Source: CAVTWS01 sp963738445 | GTDB lineage: Bacteria > Actinomycetota > Acidimicrobiia > Acidimicrobiales > SHLQ01 | Direction: 5' to 3' | Length of the DNA: 64,000 bases | Assembly: GCA_963738445.1 (NCBI GenBank) | Contig: CAVTWS010000024.1 | Span: forward strand, 124,001 to 188,000 | In this document: positions 37,285-46,159 of the stretch, piece after piece | Position numbering within the stretch: position 1 is the stretch's first letter | Layout of the letters: every line of letters begins with the position of its first letter | Program-made: the position numbers and the translations under genes | Notes under the pieces: generated by a model | Seen by the model: the letters and a program-made list of their open reading frames with translations, nothing else | The model's database searches: none | What the model was told of the DNA's origin: nothing

Positions 37285-38243
37285 TCAGCCTTTGACGGAA
37301 CCGGCGAGCAGGCCGCGCACGAAGTACCTCTGCAGGGCGAAAAACACGCCGAGCGGCACGAACGCCTGGACGAACGCCGCCGGCGGATAGCAGATGCTCC
37401 CGACCGCCGAACTGACCAGCCTGGTTGCGCGATCACGATCGTCGCCGGATACTCGGGACCGTTGGCGCCCAGCATGGTGACGGCGACGAGGTAGTCGTTC
37501 CAGGTCCACAGGAACTGGAAGATGGCGAACGACGCCAGCGCCGGAACCGACAGGGGCAACACCAGCCGCAGGAAGATGCTGACGTGGTCGGCCCCGTCGA
37601 TGCGCGCCGCCTCGAAGAGATCGGCGGGCAGCGACGAGATGTGATTGTGCAGAAGGAAAACGGCGAAGGGCATGCCGAACGCGATGTGGGCCAGCCAGAC
37701 CGACACGTGGCCGCCGGCCAATCCCAGCTCCGGGAACAGGGTCAGGGTCGAGCCGAATCCGGGGATCGTCCAGTGGACACCGCCCTCGACGGTCTGCAGC
37801 ATCGGGACGAGCGCGACCTGCAACGGAATGGCCATCATGGCCACAACGCCGATGAAGAGACCCTTGCGGCCCCGGAAGTCCATCCAGGCGAAGGCGTACG
37901 CGGCCATGGCGGCGATGAGGATCGGGATGATCGTCGCCGGAAGCGCTATGGCGAACGAGTTGATGACCCCGGCCTTGAGCCCCCCGTTCTGCTGGGTCGA
38001 CAACACCGTGCTGTATCCGTCGAGCGACAGGTTGCCCTCGGTGAACACGTGCCAGAAGCCGGTCTCGCGCTGGTTGTCGGCACTCCGGAACGAGTTCACG
38101 AAGAGCGAGAAGGTGGGCATCGTCCAGATGACCACCACGAGCCAGAGAATCCAGGTCGGTAGGGAACGCAGGAAGGCGTAGACGCTGTCGACGCCGCGTT
38201 TGGGCGGACGGCCCGCAGAGGGAAGGAGGATCGTCCCGGCCAT
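37285..38243 (-). CDS. Carbohydrate ABC transporter permease, MalG type (frameshifted near the 3' end)
   Basis: About 318 residues with six membrane segments. The EAA loop that docks the ATPase is EAARIDGADHVSIFLRLVLP; the tail ALQRYFVRGLLAGSVKG is characteristic of MalG-type permeases. Two single-base insertions near 37425 and 37385 divert the frame; the probable sequence across the gap is AGQFGGREHLLSA followed by AFVQAFVPLGVFF. The start overlaps the stop of the MalF-type gene (TGATG). It is part of the importer with the lipoprotein at 40432-41808. Confidence 0.9.
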
Positions 38244-40184
38244 CAGTACTCCTCGGATCGTTCGTGTTGCATTCGCCGGACGTTGCCGATCATGACCGGC
38301 AGCACCGACAGGAACAGCACCATGGCCAAGGCCGAACCCAGGCCCCGGTTGCCCTCACGGAACGATCGTTGCCACATGTCGTTGGCGAGCACCTGTGTGT
38401 CGAAGTTGCCGTTGGTGGTCACGCTCACGATGTCGAAGACCTTCATGACCAGCAGGATCAAGGTGGTGACCACCACGCCGATGGTCGGGGTGATCTGCGG
38501 GATGATCACCCGCCAGAAGATCTGCGCCTCGGTGGCGCCGTCCACCCGGGCCGCTTCGATGAGCTCCTGGGGGACCGCCCGGATGGCCGCCGAGAAGATG
38601 ACCATGGCGAACCCCGTCTGGATCCAGATGAGGATCACCATCAGCCACACGTTGTTGTAGGGCGGCGTGTTGATGAAGTCGATGGCCTTCTCCTGCGCCC
38701 TCTCTCCCGGCTGGCCCCCGTACCCACCGCTCAGGACACGAGCCATCAGGTAACCGAACGGCACGACGAGGGCGAGCGCGCCCCAGAAAACCGTCGTCGC
38801 CCGGTCGCGGCGAGCGACGACGGCCACGGCGAGCACGGCCACCACGATGGCGGCCAGCACCCCGACGCTCACCCACTTGCCGACGGGGTCGATCGTGACC
38901 TCGCCGACACCGACCCACAAGAAGTTCAGTACGCCGTTCTGCGGCTTCGACACGTTCTTGGCCTGGTACATGAAACGCCAGATGATGCCGGCGCCCACGA
39001 ACGAGATGGCCATGGGCATGAAGATCAGCGACTTGGCGACCCGCTCGAACCGGGCCCGATCGGCGAGCACCGCCACGGCCATGCCGAGGGTCGTGGTCAC
39101 GAAGGTCACTGTGACGACCCACCACAACGTGTTGAAGACGGTGCCCCGGATGTTGGCGAGCACGCCGCACACGAGCAGGAACCAGCCGAACACCAGCGGG
39201 ACCAGCGAGCTCCCGCTGACCTCGAATCGCCGCCCCGTCTCGCGCCCGCCGAGCCAGGCCACGAGGGCCCCGATGGCCACGAGGACGAACCCGATCCAGA
39301 AGACCCGGGCGCTGAACATGCCCGCCCAGTTGTCGAAGTTGACGCTCTTCTCCTCGGTGAAGATCTGCTGGAAGTTGCCGAACCCGACCCAATCCTCGGC
39401 ATCGGCGTCGCGGAGGGACACCACCGTCGTGCGGATGAGCGGGATGACGAGCCCGAAGAGGGTGAACCCGATCGCCGGCCCGGCGAAGATCCAGACCCGG
39501 CCGGTCTCGGCGAACCGTCCACGGGCGTGCCCATCGCGAGGCGAACCCAACGCGGCGTGGGCACCGAGGAGCGCGCCAGCGACCGCCAACAGGCCGATCG
39601 ACGTGGCGGCCGATCCGTCACCGATGTCGGCGGCGCCCCACCCGCCGAAGAGCAGGCCCAGGGCCGCCCCGATGAACGACGCGCGCATCGCGGTGTGGCG
39701 ATCACGCGTTGCCAACCAACCGACACCCGCGGCGAGCACCGTCCCGCCGACGAGCCAGCCGATCGTGGCGCCGATCGAGAGTTGAGGGTGGAGGCGGGAA
39801 CGGAAGATCGTCCCGAGCACGCCACCGAGCGCGGCCAGCCCCGCCACGCAGACGACGGCACGATTCCGGCCGACGGGAATCGACGAGACGCCGGCCGCCA
39901 GCAGTCCCGCGAGCGCGGCACCCACGAGGGGCCAGGTGAACGGTCGCCCGGGGGCCGACTCGAGTAACCGGTTGCCCTGGCAGACCCCGAAGACCAGAAG
40001 CTCCGGCGGCGGCGCCGGTGAGCGCGGAGAAGGTGCGCCACTGGCGGCGAGCCAGGTTGAGCACGAGGTTGGCGGTGACGAAGATCGTGCCGGTGATCGC
40101 CAACGCGACGAGCACCTTGATCAGCGCATCGAGACTCTTCCGCGATGTGAAGAGCTCCCAGATCGTGTCCAGGATCGCATCCAC
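38243..40184 (-). CDS. Carbohydrate ABC transporter permease, MalF type, with long N-terminal membrane extension
   Basis: About 647 residues from GTG 40184. The canonical core begins near GRVWIFAGPAIGFTLFGLV, and the EAA loop is EAARVDGATEAQIFWRVIIP. Ahead of the core are about 220 residues with several extra membrane segments (KVLVALAITGTIFVTANLVL, VCVAGLAALGGVLGTIF, ASFIGAALGLLFGGWG), which most MalF-type proteins lack. An extra base near 40015 separates residues 1-57 from the rest; across it the protein reads LLVFGVCQGNRLLESAPGRP. It is co-translated with the MalG-type partner. Confidence 0.88.
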
Positions 40185-40272
40185 CGCTCCTCCCCTCTGA
40201 CCGGTGCGGTGCCCCCCGCCGAGGGCGGTGACCGATGGCAGGACCGAAGATCACCGCCCCGGTTGAGGGGCC

Positions 40273-40354
40273 TTATGTGACGGGTGACACCCGCCAGTAC
40301 TGATGTGACGGGTGACACCCGCCAGTACTGATGTGACGGGTGACACCCGCCAGT
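40273..40354. repeat. Three tandem 28-bp units with GGGTGACACCC hairpin cores
   Basis: Units start at 40273, 40301 and 40329 (the last 26 bases long) and share TGTGACGGGTGACACCCGCC. Each core GGGTG-A-CACCC is self-complementary. They lie between the binding-protein gene and the MalF-type gene on the operon transcript, like the REP elements that stabilise malE mRNA in enterobacteria. Confidence 0.8.
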
Positions 40355-40363
40355 GTGGCATGG

Positions 40364-40417
40364 CGGGCTGCAGCTCAGCAGATCCCACGGGAGGAAGGAC
40401 TCGCGAGCTGCAGCCCG
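40364..40417 (-). terminator. 13-bp perfect stem-loop after the binding-protein gene
   Basis: CGGGCTGCAGCTC (40364-40376) and GAGCTGCAGCCCG (40405-40417) are perfect inverted arms with a 28-base loop, starting 15 bases downstream of the binding-protein stop. There is no U-tract, so partial termination or 3'-end protection, raising binding-protein levels over the permeases, is more likely than full termination. Confidence 0.7.
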
Positions 40418-40431
40418 TCACTGGGGAAACG

Positions 40432-41808
40432 TCAGCCCGCGGGCCAGGACGCTTCGATGTTGGCGGCAGCGGTTGCCGCATCCTGGTCACCGTTGACGAA
40501 GGCCGTGCCCTCGCTCCAGAAGGAGCCGGCGCCGACCTCGGGTGGCATGAGGTCGGACGCATCGAAGCGCACGATCTCGGCCGACGACAAGATGTCGAGG
40601 AAGGACTGCTCGAGCGGCTGGTAGACGCTCAGGTCCTGACCGTTGGCCGCGGAGAGGAAGCCGGAGAGGCCACCACCCTTGCGCTCGGTCTGCGCCACCT
40701 GACGAGCCTCGGCGTAATCGGAGGTCGACAGGTACTCCATCACGGCCCAGACCTCGGGAGCGTCACGGAAGGCACCAGCGAGCGTGCCGGCACCGAGCAC
40801 CGGGCGGTCACCGTTGGCGTCGGGCAGGTAGAAGACGTCGACCGCACCCTCGGAGCCATCGGCGAACGCCGTGCCCTCGGGGATGAACGCAGCGTAGAAG
40901 CTGGCCTGGCGATGCATCATGCAGTCACCGTCAACGAGCGGCTGGCCGTTGTTGCCGAAGTTGGTGGTGGCGATGGAGCCGTTGGCCGCGAAGACCGCTC
41001 CCTCCGTGTTCCACAGGTTGCCGATCCGCTCGAAGATCTCGACGATCTCGGGGGAATCGAACGGAACCTCGTGGTTCACCCACTGGTCGTAGAACTCCGG
41101 GCCCTGCAGGCGGAGCATGTAGTCCTCGACCCAGTCGGTGAAGGGCCAGCCGGTCGCGGTATCGGACTCGATGCCGACGCACAGCGGTGTGTCGCCCGCA
41201 GCGGCCATCTCGGCAACCAGCGCTTCGAACTCGTCGAGCGTGGTCGGGATCTCGTAGCCACCCGCTTCGAACGCCGCCGGCTGGTACCACACCAGCGACT
41301 TCAGGTCGGCCTTGACCGGGATGCCGTACTGGGTTCCACCGACGTTGCCGAAGGCGTTCCATGCGGCCGGCCAGTTGGCCTGGAGGGCGGTGTCGACATC
41401 GGCCGGAAGGGCCAGGAGGTCACCATCGTTGGCGTAGCTGGCCAGGAGGCCGGGCTGCGGGAAGATGAAGATGTCGGGCGGGTTGCCGCCGTCCACCAAC
41501 GTGCCGAGGTTGCCTTCGGCGCCGTTCTCACCCGTGTAGGTGATGGTCATGTCGTTGGCCTCGGCGAAGACGTTGAGCGCGTCTTGGAGCGCTCCCGCCT
41601 CTTCCTCGGAGTTCTCCGGCCCGTAGATCGTCACCGTCGTGTCGGCGATATCGGCCGAGGCCGCGCCGCCGTCTTCGGTGGCGGCACCGTCGTCGGTGGC
41701 CTCGGCGCCGTCGGAGGCGCCAGCGTCATCATCGTCATCGCCGCAGGCCGATGCGACGAGCGCAAAGGCGAACAGGACGGCGAGCAGACCGGTCAGTCGT
41801 CGCTTCAT
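40432..41808 (-). CDS. ABC transporter sugar-binding lipoprotein
   Basis: 458 residues. N-terminal signal with lipobox LVASAC followed by Gly-Asp5 and an acidic linker, so it is anchored outside the membrane. The mature part is a family-1 solute-binding protein: TVTIYGPENSEEEAGAL, PPDIFIFPQPGLL, AAWNAFGNVGGTQYGIPV, LVWYQPAAFEAGGYEIPTT (shown in pieces) and GDCMMHRQASF. ATG 41808 is preceded by GGGAGGGGAG. Two LacI operators lie about 80-105 bases upstream. It should deliver an oligosaccharide, probably an alpha-galactoside or sucrose-like sugar, to the two permeases. Confidence 0.93.
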   Translation of the reverse strand: MKRRLTGLLAVLFAFALVASACGDDDDDAGASDGAEATDDGAATEDGGAASADIADTTVTIYGPENSEEEAGALQDALNVFAEANDMTITYTGENGAEGNLGTLVDGGNPPDIFIFPQPGLLASYANDGDLLALPADVDTALQANWPAAWNAFGNVGGTQYGIPVKADLKSLVWYQPAAFEAGGYEIPTTLDEFEALVAEMAAAGDTPLCVGIESDTATGWPFTDWVEDYMLRLQGPEFYDQWVNHEVPFDSPEIVEIFERIGNLWNTEGAVFAANGSIATTNFGNNGQPLVDGDCMMHRQASFYAAFIPEGTAFADGSEGAVDVFYLPDANGDRPVLGAGTLAGAFRDAPEVWAVMEYLSTSDYAEARQVAQTERKGGGLSGFLSAANGQDLSVYQPLEQSFLDILSSAEIVRFDASDLMPPEVGAGSFWSEGTAFVNGDQDAATAAANIEASWPAG

Positions 41809-41885
41809 CAAGGTTTCTCCCCTCCCGTGGAGCGATGGTCGCCCCACGGATGTGTGTGAACACCCGAGCCGTGGGCCCGGGCGCC

Positions 41886-41899
41886 TGCAAACGCTTTCA
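41886..41899. promoter_or_regulatory. LacI-type operator 1 upstream of the binding protein
   Basis: TGCAAACGCTTTCA, a 14-bp LacI-family site that directly abuts a second site at 41900-41913. Confidence 0.85.
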
Positions 41900-41913
41900 T
41901 GAAATCGCTTGCA
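41900..41913. promoter_or_regulatory. LacI-type operator 2 upstream of the binding protein
   Basis: TGAAATCGCTTGCA, abutting operator 1 with no gap. The pair is itself roughly symmetric. Both lie between the LacI gene end and the binding-protein start, at the expected promoter position. Confidence 0.85.
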
Positions 41914-41940
41914 GTGTCAAGTATCTGTGAATTTCGCGGT

Positions 41941-42966
41941 TCACCGAGGGGAAGGTGCGGTGACGGTTCGGCGAACGACCAGCTCGACGGGGAGCTGGCG
42001 GGAGGAGGGCGGGTGGGCCGGGTCGGCGAGCAGCGCCAGCAGCAGATCGACCGCGGCGGTGCCGTGGTCACGCACCGGCTGCCGCACGGTGGTCAGACCC
42101 AGCACGCTGGCGAACTCGTGGTCGTCGACGCCGACGATCGAGATGTCGCCCGGGACGTCGAGCCCCCGCTCGGCGAGTGTCCGCATCGCCCCGGCGGCCA
42201 TCTCGTCGGACATGGCGAACACCGCGGTGGGCGGTTCGTCGAGGGCCAGGAGCTCGGCCATGGCGGCGGCGCCCCCTTCGATGGTGAAGCCGCCGGCCCG
42301 CTCGTACTCGCGCCGGGGCGTGATGCCGGCGTCGGTCAGGCACCGTAGGTACCCGTCCCTCCGCGCCATCGGTACGGCGAAGTGATGGGGATTCTCGATC
42401 TCGCCGCCGATGACTGCGATGTCGCGGTGGCCGTGGTCGAGGAGATGCGAGACGGCGAGCCGCGCCACCTCGATGTCGTCGACGAGCACCGCGGGGAACC
42501 CGCCCACCTCGAACCCGAGGGTCACGACGGCGAGCGGCCCATCGGTGAGGCCGGAGATCTCGTCGTCCGGCAACATGACATCGAGCAGGATGACGCCATC
42601 GGCCCGCTTGATCAAGGGACCCTGCAAGACCCGTCGCCGCGTGTCCTCGTCATCGAGTGACACCACCAGGAGGTCGTATCCGGCGGAGGTGAGGGCCGAC
42701 TCGGCCCCCGCCAACACCTGGGCGAAGTACCAGCTGGCGAGCATGGGCACCGCGATGGCAACGGTGTGGGTGCGCCCGGCCGCCAGCCCCGAGGCGAACG
42801 GGGTGGGCCGGTAGTGCAGCTCCTGGGCCGCTTGACGAACCCGCTCGGCCGTGCTCGGGGCCACGTTCGGGAGATTGCGCATCGCCCGGCTGACGGTCGC
42901 CACCGAGACACCGGCGGCTGCCGCGACATCGTCGATCGTCGCCGGGCGTGACGATGCCGGGCTCAC
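41941..42966 (-). CDS. LacI-family transcriptional repressor
   Basis: 341 residues. The headpiece ATIDDVAAAAGVSVATVSRA and the hinge-helix region are typical, followed by a periplasmic-binding-like sensor domain (HTVAIAVPMLASWYFAQVL, GVILLDVMLPDDE, FAMSDEMAAGAM, VDDHEFASVLGLTTV). The GTG start overlaps the alpha-glucosidase stop as GTGA, so the repressor is translated as the last gene of the GH13 operon. Matching 14-bp operators upstream of that operon, the binding protein and the ATPase indicate a local regulon including autoregulation. The inducer is unknown, presumably a sugar handled by these genes. Confidence 0.94.
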   Translation of the reverse strand: MSPASSRPATIDDVAAAAGVSVATVSRAMRNLPNVAPSTAERVRQAAQELHYRPTPFASGLAAGRTHTVAIAVPMLASWYFAQVLAGAESALTSAGYDLLVVSLDDEDTRRRVLQGPLIKRADGVILLDVMLPDDEISGLTDGPLAVVTLGFEVGGFPAVLVDDIEVARLAVSHLLDHGHRDIAVIGGEIENPHHFAVPMARRDGYLRCLTDAGITPRREYERAGGFTIEGGAAAMAELLALDEPPTAVFAMSDEMAAGAMRTLAERGLDVPGDISIVGVDDHEFASVLGLTTVRQPVRDHGTAAVDLLLALLADPAHPPSSRQLPVELVVRRTVTAPSPR

Positions 42967-44534
42967 GGGCCGAGCTCCACGACCGCGGCGCTCGCCGCGC
43001 CGAGGAGGATCGAGCGACCGTCGAGGCGGACGGCGCCGACCTCGAGGACGACGGACGGCGCCGCCCGATCGAGCGGGACCGCGAGCTCGGCGTCGCCCAC
43101 GTTCACGACGACCACCATCGCGTCACGGCGATAACCGATCACCGACGGGTCCGTGTGGACGAGCCACTCGACCGCAGCGTGCGGATCCGGGATCGAGCGC
43201 CGCCAGGCGACGAGCTCGCGGTAGAAGTGGACCGCGGCGGAGGGGTCGGCCCACTGAGCGGCTGCAGTATCACGGTCGGCACGACCACCCATCGGCAGCC
43301 AGGGGGCGCCGGTGGAGAACCCGAGGTTGGCGACACCCGGCTCCCAGGGGACGGGGGTGCGACAGCCGTCGCGGCTGGCGCCGATGTCGGCCCCGACCGG
43401 GTCGGCACGGTCGGCCGGGCCGAGTTGGCCGTCCTCCAGTCCGAGCTCCTCGCCCTGGAAGAGGAACGGCACCCCGGGCAGGCCGAACAGCAGCACCGAG
43501 AGCACCATCGCCCGGCGGAGGCCGAGCTCGCCGCCACCGAATCGGGTGGCCGGGCGGGGATCGTCGTGGCTGGAGATGGCCCAACCGACCGTGCCCGAGA
43601 TGCCGTCGGCGACGGACCGCACCGCCGCCAGCAACGAGTCGGGTTCCCAGGGCGTGTGCATCAGTCCGAAGTAGAAGCCGGCGTGCAAGCCGTCGGGGGT
43701 GAGCATGAAATCGAGCTCGACCGGGTCGAGCACGTAGGTCTCGCCGATGAGGAAGGCGCCGTAGCTGTCGACGATGCGGCGCCAACGCCGGAACACGTCG
43801 AGCACGCCCGGCTGCAGGATGTCGTGGCGATGCTCGAACGATTCCCATTGCGTCCAGCGATCCGCCTCCGGGTCCCACGGTCTCAGCCGCGGGTTCGAGC
43901 GGAGCTGCTCGTCCTTCACGAGGGCGTGTGCGACATCGACCCGGAAGCCGTCGACACCTCGATCGAGCCAGAAGCGGAGGATGTCGTCGAAGGCGTCGAG
44001 CACTGCGGGGTTGGACCAGTTGAGGTCGGGCTGCTCGGGAAAGAACAGGTGGCAGTAGTACTGGCCGGACGCCTCGTCGAGCGACCACGCCGGGCCTCCG
44101 AAACACCCGATCCAGTTGTTCGGCGGTCCGCCGTCCGGTGCGGGGTCGGCCCAGACGTACCAGTCCCGGTGGGGGCTCTGCCGACCCGAACGGGCGGACT
44201 GGAACCACGCGTGCTGGTCGCTTGAATGGTTGGGGACGATGTCGACGACGATCCGCATGCCGCGTCGGTGGGCGTCGTGGAGCAACTCGTCGAAGTCGTC
44301 GAGCGACCCGAAGCGAGGGTCGACGTCGGTGTAGTCGGCGACGTCGTAACCGAAGTCGACCATCGGGGAGGGGTAGAACGGCGTGAGCCACAGCAGGTCG
44401 ACGCCGAGGCGCTCGAGGTGATCGAGCCGGCTCCGGATGCCCGACAGGTCACCGATGCCGTCGCCGTTGCTGTCCGAAAACGACCGGAGATAGATCTCGT
44501 AACCGGCCGCCCGCTCCCACCAGTGCGACGTCAT
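42963..44534 (-). CDS. GH13 alpha-glucosidase
   Basis: 523 residues. GH13 regions: YEIYLRSFSDSNGDGIGDL, IVVDIVPNHSSDQH, GFRVDVAHAL (nucleophile Asp), FLIGETYVLDP (acid/base Glu) and SSHDDPRPATRF (transition-state Asp). It resembles cytosolic alpha-glucosidases and oligo-1,6-glucosidases. ATG 44534 overlaps the stop of the sucrose-phosphorylase-like gene (ATGA) and its own stop overlaps the LacI start, so three genes are translated in series. It should cleave alpha-glucosidic bonds in imported oligosaccharides. Confidence 0.93.
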   Translation of the reverse strand: MTSHWWERAAGYEIYLRSFSDSNGDGIGDLSGIRSRLDHLERLGVDLLWLTPFYPSPMVDFGYDVADYTDVDPRFGSLDDFDELLHDAHRRGMRIVVDIVPNHSSDQHAWFQSARSGRQSPHRDWYVWADPAPDGGPPNNWIGCFGGPAWSLDEASGQYYCHLFFPEQPDLNWSNPAVLDAFDDILRFWLDRGVDGFRVDVAHALVKDEQLRSNPRLRPWDPEADRWTQWESFEHRHDILQPGVLDVFRRWRRIVDSYGAFLIGETYVLDPVELDFMLTPDGLHAGFYFGLMHTPWEPDSLLAAVRSVADGISGTVGWAISSHDDPRPATRFGGGELGLRRAMVLSVLLFGLPGVPFLFQGEELGLEDGQLGPADRADPVGADIGASRDGCRTPVPWEPGVANLGFSTGAPWLPMGGRADRDTAAAQWADPSAAVHFYRELVAWRRSIPDPHAAVEWLVHTDPSVIGYRRDAMVVVVNVGDAELAVPLDRAAPSVVLEVGAVRLDGRSILLGAASAAVVELGP

Positions 44535-46033
44535 GCGTCGAAGGATTGCGCGTTGTTCGGGCCCGACAGGTGGATGTGAGCTCGACGCTCCACCATGTCG
44601 ACGGTGAGGGTGGCCGCGTCGCTTCCGACCTGCCGGGACATCACCAGGGTGTGATCGTTGGGCGTGGACACGGTGAGCGGCCCTTCGAACGCGGGATGCC
44701 GGTTGTGCAGGTCGATCAGCCGTCGGATTCGCACCACGACGTCATCTTCCCACGCGCCCATGGCCTCGCTCGCGCTGTAGTCGTGCCGGTTGATCGATCG
44801 GCCCTCGCCGGTCCGCTCAACGGCGTCATGGTCGTTGCGGCCCGCCAGCAACCCGACGTAGTAGATCTGGGGCCGACCCGGCGCGAACAGCTGGATCGCC
44901 CGGGCCGCGACATAGCCGTCGTCGTCGGCGACGGCATCCCGGTAAGTGCAGTTGATCTGGTGGGCGTCGAACGGAGGGGTCACGCCGCCCCGGCCGAGCA
45001 CCCGGTTGAGGTTGGCACCCCGGGCGAGGCAGTGGTCGACGATCACCCGGGCCTCGACCTCGGGAAGGATGCCATCCAGATCCGGCTGGACAGGAATGCC
45101 GTCGTGGGTGTCGAGCGTGGTCACCTGACGGTTCGGCGACGCCTCCAGGTGTGCCGCGAGGGAATCCACGGTTCCGGTCACCAGGGCGTGCAACACGAGG
45201 CCGGGCAGTGCGAAGTCGTACACCCAGTACCCGCGCTCGACCAGCGCCCGGCCGATGTGCTCGGTGGCGTGCACCTCGGGCAACACGTCGAGACCTTCGG
45301 TCGCTGCGGCCTCGCGCAGCCAGTCCAGGTGGTCCCAGATCTCCGGCTCCACGAAGAAGCAGTTGGTGCCGGCCCGTTTGGTGACGTAGCCGACCGCGTC
45401 GAGGCGTACCGCGGTCGCGCCGCTGCCGGCCAAACCGCCGAACCAACCCGAGATCAGCTCGCGGGTCACCGGTGAGTTGAGGTCGAGATCGATCTGCTCG
45501 GACCAATCGATCCGGGGTCCGAACGTGGTCCAGATGCGCTCCACGGCGCCGGTGTCGACGATGACGATGTCGGAGAACGGGTGGCCCGGCTTGCGCAGGA
45601 AGATGCGACGCACATCCGTCTCCGGCGGTTCGCCATGCGGCCACACCTTGTCGAGCGTGATGAACAGGTCGGCACTGGCGGACGCCCGCCCGTGTTGCTC
45701 GAACGCCGCGAACTCCGACGAGCGGCGGGAGATGTGGTTCACCATGACGTCGATGAGCAGTCCGCCGTGCGCGGCGATCCGCTTCAGATCCGTCCACGTA
45801 CCGAACGCCGTCTCGATCTCGGCGTAGGTGAGCGGGGCGAAGCCGCGATCGCCCGACGACGGGAACGGCGGGAGCACGTGCACTCCGGCGGGGAACAGAT
45901 CGCCCCACCCGCCATCTAGCAGATCCGCCAACTCGCCGAGCGAACCGCCGAGCGAATCGGGGTACGTGATGAGCTGCGCGCCTCGCACCCGGGGGCCGTC
46001 GTTGGGTGAGGAGCCCGGCGGGGGGTAGGTCAT
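44531..46033 (-). CDS. Sucrose-phosphorylase-like GH13 enzyme
   Basis: 500 residues. The N-terminal GAQLITYPDSLGG and HVLPPFPSSGDRGFAPLTY are hallmarks of the sucrose phosphorylase subfamily. Nucleophile Asp lies in VRLDAVGYVTKRAGTNCFF, acid/base Glu in LPEVHATEH, and the transition-state Asp in LDTHDGIPV. Sucrose plus phosphate to glucose-1-phosphate plus fructose is the default reaction; glucosylglycerol or glucosylglycerate phosphorylases are close relatives. A LacI operator lies 10 bases upstream of ATG 46033, with TTGACG/TTTCAT promoter-like hexamers around it. First gene of the operon with alpha-glucosidase and LacI. Confidence 0.92.
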   Translation of the reverse strand: MTYPPPGSSPNDGPRVRGAQLITYPDSLGGSLGELADLLDGGWGDLFPAGVHVLPPFPSSGDRGFAPLTYAEIETAFGTWTDLKRIAAHGGLLIDVMVNHISRRSSEFAAFEQHGRASASADLFITLDKVWPHGEPPETDVRRIFLRKPGHPFSDIVIVDTGAVERIWTTFGPRIDWSEQIDLDLNSPVTRELISGWFGGLAGSGATAVRLDAVGYVTKRAGTNCFFVEPEIWDHLDWLREAAATEGLDVLPEVHATEHIGRALVERGYWVYDFALPGLVLHALVTGTVDSLAAHLEASPNRQVTTLDTHDGIPVQPDLDGILPEVEARVIVDHCLARGANLNRVLGRGGVTPPFDAHQINCTYRDAVADDDGYVAARAIQLFAPGRPQIYYVGLLAGRNDHDAVERTGEGRSINRHDYSASEAMGAWEDDVVVRIRRLIDLHNRHPAFEGPLTVSTPNDHTLVMSRQVGSDAATLTVDMVERRAHIHLSGPNNAQSFDA

Positions 46034-46043
46034 ATGGCAGGAA

Positions 46044-46057
46044 TGAAAGCGCTTACA
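46044..46057. promoter_or_regulatory. LacI-type operator upstream of the sucrose-phosphorylase-like gene
   Basis: TGAAAGCGCTTACA, a 14-bp LacI-family site overlapping the probable -10 region of the minus-strand promoter (TTGACG, 17 bases, TTTCAT). Binding here would block the operon that includes the LacI gene. Confidence 0.85.
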
Positions 46058-46125
46058 GCCCGCCGCGTCAACCCCGAACGGGTTCTCGGCTCACGACGGA
46101 CCGCCAACGGGGCCACGAACTGGCA

Positions 46126-46159
46126 CGGCTCGCCGGCTCGCGACTCGGCTCGCCGGCTC
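46126..46159. repeat. 14-bp direct repeat at the amidohydrolase 3' end
   Basis: CGGCTCGCCGGCTC occurs at 46126-46139 and 46146-46159 with a 20-base period; the second copy covers the stop codon of the minus-strand amidohydrolase. Each unit contains the palindrome GCCGGC. Function unclear. Confidence 0.55.

Noticed and set aside
38264..39967. A 567-codon plus-strand open frame opposite the MalF-type permease
   Set aside because: Composition is His/Asp/Arg-rich without any motif, and it mirrors the codon bias of the real permease gene.
40273..40354. CRISPR-like array from the three 28-bp repeats
   Set aside because: The units are directly tandem without spacers, and no cas genes are present.
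40251..40562. Repetitive minus-strand peptide encoded by the 28-bp repeats
   Set aside because: Unit length is not a multiple of three, so the peptide repeat changes frame, and the region is an intergenic hairpin array downstream of a lipoprotein gene.
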